Positions 41,827 through 49,753 of a stretch of DNA of 64,000 nt are shown one piece after another. Position numbers and translations under genes: made by a program. The notes under the pieces are model-generated. The model searched no databases. It saw only the letters and a list, made by a program, of their open reading frames with translations, and had not been told where the DNA came from. This DNA comes from an uncultured Anaerolineae bacterium (GTDB lineage Bacteria; Chloroflexota; Anaerolineae; Aggregatilineales; Phototrophicaceae), in assembly GCA_938022205.1 (NCBI GenBank), contig CALIEB010000007.1, forward strand, positions 62,001 to 126,000, written 5' to 3'. Position 1 is the stretch's first letter, and each line of letters begins with the position of its first letter.

Positions 41827-43638
41827 TTAAGCGTTGAGCATGGTACGCGCGTTCTCAATATAACTCAAGGACTGATGCCTGAAATAGGTATTGTAGAGTT
41901 CGGCATAATGCCCACCTTGCGCCATCAGCGCGTCATGGTTGCCCTCTTCGATGATGTTGCCGTCTTTTAGCACGATGATGCGGTCAGCACTGCGCACCGT
42001 TGAGAGACGGTGGGCAATCAAAATCGAAGTGGACTGCCGGAGCAGCAGGTCGATTGCCTCTTGAATTTGCACTTCGGTGAAGGGGTCGACACTGGCAGTA
42101 GCCTCATCTAAGATGAAGATAGCGGGCTTTTGTACCATCACGCGCAGCAGGCTCACCAGCTGCCGCTGCCCCATGCTGAGGCGTGCGCCGCGCTCACCCA
42201 CGTCGCTGTGCAGCCCGTTGGGCAGCGTCTCTAGCCATTCGCCGCCGCCGATGCTGTGTGCCAACGCCTCAATTTCCTCGTCGCTGGCTTCAGGGCGCGC
42301 GTAGCGAATGTTCTGCAAAATCGTGCCGCTGAACAAAAAGGGCTGCTGCGGCACTAAACCTAAGCGGCTGCGGTAGCTCTCGAGGTCAAGCGTGCGAATG
42401 TCGCGCCCGTCAATCAGGATGTCACCGTCTTGAAACTCGTAAAAGCGCGCCACTAGCTTGGCAATCGTGCTTTTGCCGCTGCCAGTATGCCCGACAAACG
42501 CCACGTTCTCGCCCTCGCGGATGTGTAGGTTGAAGTGCTTTAGCACGGGCTGCCCGTCGTTGTAAGCAAACGTCACGTCTTTGAACGTGATTGCTGCTTG
42601 TGCCACGTCAGGGAAAGGCTGCTGTTCGCGCTGAATTACCGTGTTTTCCGCGTCAATGAGGGCAAACACGCGCTCCGCCGCGCTTAAGCCCGCTTGCAGC
42701 TGGCTCCAAAACGACGCTAGGTTAATCACCGGGAAGAAGAAGCGGTCAACCGCCTGAATGAACAAGAACCATGCGCCTGCCGTAATCACGCCCTCTAGCA
42801 CCATCTGCGCGCCGACATAGACGACCACGCCAATCGAAATGCCAATCAGACCGTTCATGACGGGGAAGATGAGCGCAAAGACAAACCCGCGCCACAGGTT
42901 AATGCGGTAGGACTGCGTGTTGATGGCGACAAACTCGTCGTAAATCATCGCCTCACGGCGGAAGTTCTTCGCCACGCTGATGCCCGTCACGCTCTCTTGG
43001 ATGTTGTCGTTGACCACCGCCATCGCCCGCGAACCTTGCCGCGTGGCGCGGCGCGCCAGTACACGGAAAAAACTCGCTGCCGCCAAGAACAGCGGCATCG
43101 TCGCCATCAACACCACTGTCAGCGTGAGCGAACGCTCGACCAACGCCACCAAAATCACCACGACCGAGATGAGCTGTGCCACCACGTCGCTGGTGAAGAG
43201 CATAACATCGGCGAACTCTTGCGTGTCGCCTGTGATGCGGCTGACGATTTTTCCCGTCTTGTTGGTGTCGTAAAACGCAAGGTCACGGTGCAACGCGGCA
43301 TCAAACGCATCTTTGCGCATCTGAGCGACGAGCTGCCCGATGACGCGCCCCAACAGCAACCGCCGCCAATAGTTCATGTAGTATTCCAAAACGCCCGTGA
43401 TGAACAGCGCGCCAATCAGCAGCACGAGCAGGTTGTCAGCGGTCTCCAGCGCGTCCACGCCCAGTGCAATGACAATCGTGCGCAGCGATGACACGAACGA
43501 CAGCACGGTAAAGCCCACTACCACGCCAATGAGTTCGCGCTTATAGCGGCGGAAATAGTCCCAAATGCGCCGCAAGAGACGGTCGTCGCCGTAAGTGCGG
43601 TCATATTTGTCGCGTTCAAGGTTGCCGAAGAAACTCAT
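41827..43638 (-). CDS. ABC exporter half, ATP-binding/permease (active catalytic glutamate)
   Basis: 603 residues: six membrane segments in about 40-330 and a nucleotide-binding domain after 360. Walker A GHTGSGKST near 384, a signature of LSMGQRQL (second Gly replaced by Met) and Walker B FILDEATAS near 508 with the catalytic Glu retained; the H-loop is AHRLST. With the upstream gene, whose Walker B has Asp in place of Glu, it forms a heterodimeric type IV exporter. The cargo cannot be told from sequence. Confidence 0.92.
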   Translation of the reverse strand: MSFFGNLERDKYDRTYGDDRLLRRIWDYFRRYKRELIGVVVGFTVLSFVSSLRTIVIALGVDALETADNLLVLLIGALFITGVLEYYMNYWRRLLLGRVIGQLVAQMRKDAFDAALHRDLAFYDTNKTGKIVSRITGDTQEFADVMLFTSDVVAQLISVVVILVALVERSLTLTVVLMATMPLFLAAASFFRVLARRATRQGSRAMAVVNDNIQESVTGISVAKNFRREAMIYDEFVAINTQSYRINLWRGFVFALIFPVMNGLIGISIGVVVYVGAQMVLEGVITAGAWFLFIQAVDRFFFPVINLASFWSQLQAGLSAAERVFALIDAENTVIQREQQPFPDVAQAAITFKDVTFAYNDGQPVLKHFNLHIREGENVAFVGHTGSGKSTIAKLVARFYEFQDGDILIDGRDIRTLDLESYRSRLGLVPQQPFLFSGTILQNIRYARPEASDEEIEALAHSIGGGEWLETLPNGLHSDVGERGARLSMGQRQLVSLLRVMVQKPAIFILDEATASVDPFTEVQIQEAIDLLLRQSTSILIAHRLSTVRSADRIIVLKDGNIIEEGNHDALMAQGGHYAELYNTYFRHQSLSYIENARTMLNA

Positions 43639-43652
43639 TGCTTTCTCTCCCG

Positions 43653-45431
43653 CTAGCCTTCACTGCGCACGGGGTCTTCGTAGCGCGCAAAAATGCGGCG
43701 GTAGACCTCGCTGGTCTGTAAAAGCTGGTCATGTGTGCCTTGCGCCACCACCTCGCCTTGCTTCAGCACGACGATGCGGTCAGCCCAGCGGATTTGGCTG
43801 AGGCGGTGGGTGATGAGCAGGGTCGTGCGCCCCTTTGCTGCCGTCCAAATGGCTTTTTGGATGCGGTCTTCGGTCGCGCTGTCGATAGCACTCGTACTGT
43901 CGTCTAACACCAAGATGGGCGGGTCGCTCTCAAAGGCGCGCGCAATTGCCAGCCGCTGCTTTTGCCCGCCGCTAAGCGTCATGCCGCGCTGTCCGACCAT
44001 TGTGTTGTAGCCGTCGGGAAAACTCATGATAAAGTCGTGGGCTTGTGCTTTCTTGGCGGCTTCTTCCACGTCCTCTTGGCGATAGCTTTCTACGCCAAAA
44101 GCGATATTTTGCGTGATGGTGCGGCTGAACAAGAAGATGTCTTGCTCGATGACGCTGATTTGCGAGCGCAACGCTTCTAAGTTCCAATCGCGCACGTCGA
44201 TGCCGTCGACCAGCACGCGCCCCGCTGTTACGTCGTAGGTGCGGTTGAGCAGCTTGGTGAGCGTGGTCTTGCCCGCGCCCGTTTGCCCGACAATCGCCAG
44301 CGTTTGCCCGGCTTGCACGCTGAACGAGACGTTTTTTAGCACGAGATTGGCGGCATCATAACCGAACGACACGTTCGCAAAGGTGATGTCGCCACGCAGC
44401 TTGCCGCTGTAGCCTTGTTCGTTGCGGTCAAGGTCGGTCTCGGTGTTGATGATGGTGAGGATGCGCTGCGCGCTGGCGATGCCCGAGGCAATGCGCGACA
44501 GCGCGAACAACGACGAAAACACCGGAAAGCCAAACAGCGCGATTTGCCCCATGTAGTTGACGATGTCGCCGCCGCTGATAAGCCCTTGCTGGAACAGCAA
44601 CACGCAGTGCAAGAAGCCTGCGCCGAAGGCAATCCCCAGCCACAAGTACGCCAGATAGCGCGCCTCAATCTCGCTTTGGCGGATGTAGTGCTGCGCCCAC
44701 TCGTCGACTAGGCTGCCAAAGTATGCGCTCTCTTGGCGTTCGCGCGCCGCACCCTTGACGACTTGCAAGCCCTCCAACGCCTCCGCCAGCCGCGAGTTAA
44801 CCTTACTAAAGCTCTGGCGCACGCGCTGCGCCACCGGGTGCAGCGTGCGCACGTAGTGGTACTGCGTCCACACGTAGAGGATGACAAACAGCAGCGGCAC
44901 GAGCAGCAACTCCAAGCGAATCAACGGGATGACCATCAGCGGAATGAGCAGGAAAAAGCTCGAGCCAATGACCAAGTTAAAGCCGGGGTTCATCATCAAG
45001 TTCATCTCGCGCACGTCGTTGGTGACACGCGCCATGATGTCGCCCACTGGCTGCCTGTCGTGAAAGGTCATGCTTTTGCCGAGCAAGCTAGCGTAAAGCT
45101 CGTCGCGCACGTCGCGCTCGATGCGCTGTGCGAAGACTTCCGAGCCGAAGTTGCGCATGAGCTGCAAGACGGCGCGCGCGCCCTGTGAGAGCAAAATCAG
45201 CAGGACAATCTGCCAGACGAACGCCATCGTGTCGGGGTCAGGATTAACGAGGCGGTCGTAGACCAAGCCGGTGAAGTAGGGTACGGCTGATGCCAGCGCA
45301 GCGTTGCTAAACGCCCCCAGCAGCTGGACGAACAACACGAGCTTTTGCCGCCACACGTGTGACCAAATGTAGCGGGCGGGCGAGCGATAGTCGCTCTGGT
45401 AAGACTTTGTGACCACGAACTCGGAGGACAT
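43653..45431 (-). CDS. ABC exporter half, ATP-binding/permease (degenerate catalytic site)
   Basis: 592 residues: six membrane segments then an ATP-binding domain with Walker A GQTGAGKTT near 382, a canonical signature LSGGQKQRL and Walker B LVLDDSTSAID near 507, where the usual catalytic Glu is Asp. The H-loop ITHRLSQ is present. It starts the transcript and is followed after 14 bp by the partner half-transporter. A degenerate partner with one active partner is a common heterodimer design. Confidence 0.92.
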   Translation of the reverse strand: MSSEFVVTKSYQSDYRSPARYIWSHVWRQKLVLFVQLLGAFSNAALASAVPYFTGLVYDRLVNPDPDTMAFVWQIVLLILLSQGARAVLQLMRNFGSEVFAQRIERDVRDELYASLLGKSMTFHDRQPVGDIMARVTNDVREMNLMMNPGFNLVIGSSFFLLIPLMVIPLIRLELLLVPLLFVILYVWTQYHYVRTLHPVAQRVRQSFSKVNSRLAEALEGLQVVKGAARERQESAYFGSLVDEWAQHYIRQSEIEARYLAYLWLGIAFGAGFLHCVLLFQQGLISGGDIVNYMGQIALFGFPVFSSLFALSRIASGIASAQRILTIINTETDLDRNEQGYSGKLRGDITFANVSFGYDAANLVLKNVSFSVQAGQTLAIVGQTGAGKTTLTKLLNRTYDVTAGRVLVDGIDVRDWNLEALRSQISVIEQDIFLFSRTITQNIAFGVESYRQEDVEEAAKKAQAHDFIMSFPDGYNTMVGQRGMTLSGGQKQRLAIARAFESDPPILVLDDSTSAIDSATEDRIQKAIWTAAKGRTTLLITHRLSQIRWADRIVVLKQGEVVAQGTHDQLLQTSEVYRRIFARYEDPVRSEG

Positions 45432-45524
45432 GGCATACCATTCTTGAGAATAACCAATCCGACATGGTCTATCTTACAAAAAGAACATGCGACCAAATAA
45501 GACCAATGCTTGCGCTTTTGCGCA

Positions 45525-47924
45525 TTAGTCGTTTGTTATCATAATCTGCTCAGGTAACAAGGCGATTGTGCCATCTAGCACTGCGTCGCCGCTGACAGGG
45601 TAGCGCACGAGTGTGCCGTCGACATAGCGATAGGCAAGCACGCCAATGCGATAGCTGCCGCTGGGGGTGTTGCGGGGGATGTAGAAGGCGCGGCGGTCGC
45701 GCACGCGCTCGCCCGCTTGCCACGTAAAAGTTGGCGCGAAGCCCATGACGGGCGGCGTGTCCGCCCACTGCGCGACGACCGCGTTGTCGCCTTCGCGCAG
45801 CAAGAAGCCGGTGATGATGATATTGTCCTCTGTTGGCACGTCCAGCCGCCATTCCAACGCGACGGGCAAGAAGCCGCCCGGGCGGGCGCGCGTGCCGCCT
45901 GCTAGCGTCGCACCTTCCAGCCGCAGCGCGTCGCCGAAGCGCGCCCCTATCGCCAGCTCGGGGTATGTCCATGCCAGCGCGAGCGGCTGCTCCTCGAGAT
46001 AGAACTGCACGAGGCGCACGGTAGGGTCATCGCTGGCGTGCTCACGCACAAAGTAGTAGCGTTCCGCCAAGTATCGCTCGATTGGGCGCACCGCCCACGC
46101 CAAGAACGCGCTGTTGTCCGCCAGCAGCCAAACGTTGTCGTGGTGCGTTGCCAGCGTGCTGAGGGCTAGCACGCTGACGTGGTCGAGCAGGTCAACGCTG
46201 TTGCGCGAGCGCACGCGCGCGAGGTCTTTCGCGCTGACGTTTTCGCCGCGCTGCCGTGCGAAGATGATGGGGCGCAGGGTTGTGCTGCGCAGGTTGTTCA
46301 TGATGAAGCCTTCGTAGCTGCGGGTAGCCAGCAGCAACACAGACGCGCCGCTGTCGTCAGCCTCTAGTGTCGCCAGCGCGTCCCACAGCGCGGGCTTTTC
46401 GCCCTGATAGAGCGGGTCTTGGGTGCGCAGCGCACGCAGCCCAAGCGCGTTGTTGCCCGCCAAGAGCAGCCCCAAGACCAGCAGCGCGCCAACGGCGTAG
46501 CGCACGCGCTGCCCACGCCAAAGCCACCACGCGCCCGCGCTTGCGGCGGCGAACGCCAGCAGCGCGTTGACCGCTGCCCACGCCGGCAGGTCAGCGCGAA
46601 ACCACGCCATGTTCACGCCGAGCGCGCCCCACGATTGTGGTAGCAGCACCCAACGCAGATAGACGATGTTGTTCAAGCCGTGCGTCCATTCTGACAGCCC
46701 GCGCGCTTTGGCAGGCATTAGCTTGGCGTATTCGCTCCAGAAAGACACCACGCCCACCCACTGAATCCACACGCTGTAGAGCAGCAGCGGCGCGAGCAGC
46801 AGCCACGCGCGGCGTATGCGCAGCAACGGCAGCACGCCCAGCAGCAGCATTGGCACGGTAGGCACGAGGAAGCGCGGGGGCCAAGAGTAGCCGCCCAACC
46901 AATGCATGCCGGTGGCGTAAGCGTGTCCGAAGGCATACGCCCAGACTGCCGCCGCCGCGCCCCAGACCACGCGCCGTTCGCCGCGCCGCCACAGCAGCAC
47001 CAAGCCGACGATGCCTGCCAGCAAGATGGGCGAGCTGCCCCAGACGCTGCCGCCGACGCTAAAGAGGTAGGTGTGCAGGGCGGTTTGTGTGTACGCGAGC
47101 GTGTTGAGGCGCGTGCGCAGCGCGTCGGGCAGCAGGGCGGGCAGCTGTGCCGCGAAGCCTTCTTGGTAGGCGACCAAAACGGCTAACCCCAGCAGCACCA
47201 GCAGCGCGAGGTCACCCAAGCGGCGCACGGCACGCCGACGCAAGAGCGCGTCGGGCAAGAGCAGCGCGCCCGCTAGCGGCAGGCCGAACCCCGCCGAGCT
47301 TTTGCTTAGGGTGGCGGCAAATGCGGCGACACCCAACAGCAGCCCCCACAGCGCGCCGCGTCGCCAGCCCACTTGCCGCCAGCGCAGTGCCGCCAACGCC
47401 GCCAGCAGCAGAAACGCCGTCACCAGCGGCTCGCGAAAGAGGGTGCGACTGTAAAGCCACACGATGGTGGCAAAGGCTAGCAGCAGCCCGCCCACGAACG
47501 CCGCGCGCGCTTCGTAGCCTAGCAGCACCGCTAGCCAGAAGAACGTGCCGACCGCCGCCGTTGTCACCAGCGCGTTAAAAAACCACAGCACGTGCATTTG
47601 CCCAAACGGCAGCCGTTCTGCGAGGCGAAACAGCCACGACAGCAGCCACGCCGCAAAACGCTCTTCGTTGGGCAAGTCGAAGATGGGGTAGGCGCGGTCG
47701 CTGGGGTATTCGTAGGTGACGTTGAGCCAGAAGGTCTCGTCGCGTCCCCAATCGCCGAAGCGCACCAAGCTGGTGGCGGTGTCGGCAAGGCGATGCTCGT
47801 CGGTGCTGTCGAAGCGTCCGCTGTAGCTAGCGGCGTAGCCCGCCAAGACTGCCAAGCACAAAAAGAGGCACGCCATCCAGCGGCGTGCCGTCCAGACAGG
47901 CGACGCAATCACGGGCGGGATCAT
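45525..47924 (-). CDS. Large GT39-like integral membrane glycosyltransferase
   Basis: 799 residues with about 12-14 hydrophobic segments up to about residue 540, then a soluble C-terminal region of about 260 residues that ends in a beta-rich domain (VALEWRLDVPTEDNIIITGF; RRAFYIPRNTPSGSYRIGVL). The first outer loop has FDSTDEHRLADTATSL, with the Asp/Glu pair expected of GT-C enzymes, and a FREPLV loop. The C-terminal beta domain may bind carbohydrate. It is the third gene after the XRE regulator and TPR protein and is coupled to the TPR gene (4-bp overlap). Confidence 0.75.
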   Translation of the reverse strand: MIPPVIASPVWTARRWMACLFLCLAVLAGYAASYSGRFDSTDEHRLADTATSLVRFGDWGRDETFWLNVTYEYPSDRAYPIFDLPNEERFAAWLLSWLFRLAERLPFGQMHVLWFFNALVTTAAVGTFFWLAVLLGYEARAAFVGGLLLAFATIVWLYSRTLFREPLVTAFLLLAALAALRWRQVGWRRGALWGLLLGVAAFAATLSKSSAGFGLPLAGALLLPDALLRRRAVRRLGDLALLVLLGLAVLVAYQEGFAAQLPALLPDALRTRLNTLAYTQTALHTYLFSVGGSVWGSSPILLAGIVGLVLLWRRGERRVVWGAAAAVWAYAFGHAYATGMHWLGGYSWPPRFLVPTVPMLLLGVLPLLRIRRAWLLLAPLLLYSVWIQWVGVVSFWSEYAKLMPAKARGLSEWTHGLNNIVYLRWVLLPQSWGALGVNMAWFRADLPAWAAVNALLAFAAASAGAWWLWRGQRVRYAVGALLVLGLLLAGNNALGLRALRTQDPLYQGEKPALWDALATLEADDSGASVLLLATRSYEGFIMNNLRSTTLRPIIFARQRGENVSAKDLARVRSRNSVDLLDHVSVLALSTLATHHDNVWLLADNSAFLAWAVRPIERYLAERYYFVREHASDDPTVRLVQFYLEEQPLALAWTYPELAIGARFGDALRLEGATLAGGTRARPGGFLPVALEWRLDVPTEDNIIITGFLLREGDNAVVAQWADTPPVMGFAPTFTWQAGERVRDRRAFYIPRNTPSGSYRIGVLAYRYVDGTLVRYPVSGDAVLDGTIALLPEQIMITND

Positions 47925-48469
47925 GCGGCGGAGGGGTTACCTGACAGTCGCCCGATGAAAGCGAGTAGAGACTTGATGAGCTTTTGCGTGGGCGTGAGCT
48001 TGTCGCCGATGAGTTCATAGGCAACTTGCAGGGTCGCCACTGCCTTGAAGACTTGCAGGCTGCGCAATTGCATGTTGCCGATAGCCAGCAGCGTGCGTGC
48101 GTATAGCTCGTTCTCTTGCAGGTCGCGGAAGGTGTCGGCTGCTTTGCGATAGGCTTGGTATGCCTTGTCCTTGTCGTTGAGCGCGGCGTAGACCCCGCCC
48201 ATGTTGCCCAGCACTTGCGCGACGCGGCGCGCGTCGGCGCGCTCTTCGAACGTGCGCAGGGCTTCTTGCATGAGTTCGAGTGCCTGTTGGTTTTCGCCCA
48301 ACGCGCGGTGTACCAAGCCGATGTTGACCTTCATTTCGGCGGCCATGTCGAGTTGTTGGTCTGCTGCGTAAGCCTCTTTGGCTTGCTGGAAGGCGCGCGC
48401 GGCGGCTTCGTAGTCGTGTTCTTCGAAGAGCTTAATGCCTTGTGCTTGTAGCTCGGCTGCACTGCTCAT
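47921..48469 (-). CDS. Tetratricopeptide repeat protein
   Basis: 182 residues, made of about four TPR units: AQGIKLFEEHDYEAAARAFQ, AEMKVNIGLVHRALGENQQA, AQVLGNMGGVYAALNDKDKA and ARTLLAIGNMQLRSLQVFKA. The units bind other proteins; the partner is not known. It sits between the XRE regulator (18 bp) and the glycosyltransferase (overlap of 4 bp) in one operon, and may help regulate or assemble that system. Confidence 0.88.
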   Translation of the reverse strand: MSSAAELQAQGIKLFEEHDYEAAARAFQQAKEAYAADQQLDMAAEMKVNIGLVHRALGENQQALELMQEALRTFEERADARRVAQVLGNMGGVYAALNDKDKAYQAYRKAADTFRDLQENELYARTLLAIGNMQLRSLQVFKAVATLQVAYELIGDKLTPTQKLIKSLLAFIGRLSGNPSAA

Positions 48470-48487
48470 AGCGTGTCATTCCCCCTC

Positions 48488-49237
48488 TTACATGGATATT
48501 TCTAGCAAGCCCTCCGCCACTTTGCGCAACTGGTCGGCGGGCATGTGACCGAACATCATGGCAATCTTGATAAAACCTAAGTTAAGCGGATTGGCGGCGA
48601 ACGCGCGAATGTCGTCGTCAAGCTCGGTGAAGTGCTTGAATTGTTCGCGCAGCTTGAGCAGCTCGCCCACGTAGCCGCTGGTTTCGACAAAGTAGCTCAT
48701 GTTGCGCTTGACGATGCTAGACAGCACGACCAGCTCGTGCATGGGGATGGGCTGCTCACCTAGCTCATACTGGGCGAGCAGGGCTTCGTCAAGGTTGGCT
48801 TGCTGTGCCACGTCGGCGCGGCTCAAGCCCAGCGTCTCGCGGGCGTTTTGCAGCAGCGCGCCGATCATGCGGTGGCGCAGTGCCATGTATTCGCCCTGCG
48901 TGTGCAGCCTTTTTGTCGGGTCGTGATTAAGCGTGTCCATGCCCCAAAAGTGGCTGATGGGCACGTCGAGATAGAACGCCAACAGCTCGAGCTGGGCGAG
49001 GTCGGGCGTGCTGTCGCCCACTTCCCACGCTTCGATTTGTTCGGGCGTGGTGTTGAGCAAGCGTGCGCAGTCCTCTTGGGTGCGGGCGGCACTGATGCGC
49101 GCGTCACGTATCAACAGCCCCAAGATGCGCGCGCGCAGGCGGTAGGATTCGGCGTAATCATAAGGCTTGTCCTCTTGTGCGGGAGTTGCCGCCTGTCGTG
49201 CCTGCTTCAAGCGTGCGGCAATGTCGCCAAAACTCAT
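48488..49237 (-). CDS. XRE-family transcriptional regulator with two HTH domains
   Basis: 249 residues from the ATG at 49237. A TATAAT element on the same strand at 49272-49277 overlaps an alternative ATG at 49273, so the start must lie downstream; AAAGGA precedes 49237. Two helix-turn-helix_3 domains are seen: RTQEDCARLLNTTPEQIEAWE at about 52-72 and LSRADVAQQANLDEALLAQYE at about 138-158, each followed by a helical tail. Such tandem XRE proteins usually bind DNA as single chains with two half-sites. It heads the operon with the TPR and glycosyltransferase genes and probably controls it. Confidence 0.85.
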   Translation of the reverse strand: MSFGDIAARLKQARQAATPAQEDKPYDYAESYRLRARILGLLIRDARISAARTQEDCARLLNTTPEQIEAWEVGDSTPDLAQLELLAFYLDVPISHFWGMDTLNHDPTKRLHTQGEYMALRHRMIGALLQNARETLGLSRADVAQQANLDEALLAQYELGEQPIPMHELVVLSSIVKRNMSYFVETSGYVGELLKLREQFKHFTELDDDIRAFAANPLNLGFIKIAMMFGHMPADQLRKVAEGLLEISM

Positions 49238-49271
49238 GGCTGTTTGTCCTTTCGTCCTTGCTCTTTTGGTC

Positions 49272-49277
49272 ATTATA
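49272..49277 (-). promoter_or_regulatory. TATAAT -10 element of the XRE/TPR/glycosyltransferase operon
   Basis: A perfect TATAAT on the minus strand 35 bp before the ATG at 49237. It also rules out the upstream ATG at 49273 as the start of the regulator. Confidence 0.6.
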
Positions 49278-49424
49278 GACTTAGGTGTGGCTTGTGGCAA
49301 CTGAAAAGAACGGGGTTTTGCTGAGGGCGATGGTCTTCTGAGCGCGAGTGCCTTGCTCTTGTCCTAGTGTTGTCCAACAGCACTCTGTACTTTTGCGCGG
49401 TTTCGTGCTAGGATAGCTGTGTCG

Positions 49425-49497
49425 CGGGGTGTAGCACAGCTGGCAGCGCGCCAAGTTTGGGACTTGGAGGTCATCGGTTCAAATCCGGTCACCCCGA
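49425..49497 (+). tRNA. tRNA-Pro (anticodon TGG)
   Basis: Acceptor CGGGGTG pairs with CACCCCG. The anticodon arm is CCAAG-TTTGGGA-CTTGG with anticodon TGG, and the T arm ATCGG-TTCAAAT-CCGGT is intact. The discriminator is A and CCA is not encoded. First of three tRNA genes in a row. Confidence 0.95.
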
Positions 49498-49502
49498 CTG
49501 AC

Positions 49503-49573
49503 GCGGGTATGGTGTAGTGGTAGCACACGACCCTTCCAAGGTCTTAGGGCGAGTTCGAGTCTCGCTACCCGCT
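49503..49573 (+). tRNA. tRNA-Gly (anticodon TCC)
   Basis: Acceptor GCGGGTA pairs with TACCCGC. The anticodon loop CTTCCAA gives TCC. The T arm loop is TTCGAGT. One mismatch at the outer anticodon-stem pair; discriminator T; CCA not encoded. It lies 5 bp after tRNA-Pro. Confidence 0.94.
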
Positions 49574-49592
49574 TTGCGCACGCTTTTTGTGC

Positions 49593-49664
49593 GGGTCTGT
49601 AGCTCAACGGCAGAGCAGGCGGCTCATAACCGCTAGGTTCTAGGTTCGAATCCTAGCTGACCCA
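49593..49664 (+). tRNA. tRNA-Met (anticodon CAT)
   Basis: Acceptor GGGTCTG pairs with CTGACCC except for one T-T pair. The D arm is GCTC/GAGC, the anticodon arm GGCGG-CTCATAA-CCGCT gives CAT, and the T arm CTAGG-TTCGAAT-CCTAG is perfect. The first acceptor pair G-C is formed, so it is an elongator type, not initiator; a CAT tRNA could also be tRNA-Ile2 if modified. CCA is not encoded. Confidence 0.9.
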
Positions 49665-49675
49665 TGCCTCACCTT

Positions 49676-49708
49676 AGCCCTCTCCATAGCCAACGGAGAG
49701 GGCTTTTT
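49676..49708 (+). terminator. Rho-independent terminator of the tRNA operon
   Basis: AGCCCTCTCC (49676-49685) pairs perfectly with GGAGAGGGCT (49695-49704), with a 9-nt loop and a TTTTT run at 49704-49708. It is 12 bp after tRNA-Met. Confidence 0.93.
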
Positions 49709-49753
49709 GTGCTTGTCTTAGCGGAAGCAGTGTGGGCGTAGGGAGGATAAAGC

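Noticed and set aside
49593-49664. Initiator tRNA-fMet
   Set aside because: The first acceptor pair G-C is formed and the anticodon stem lacks the three consecutive G-C pairs typical of initiators.
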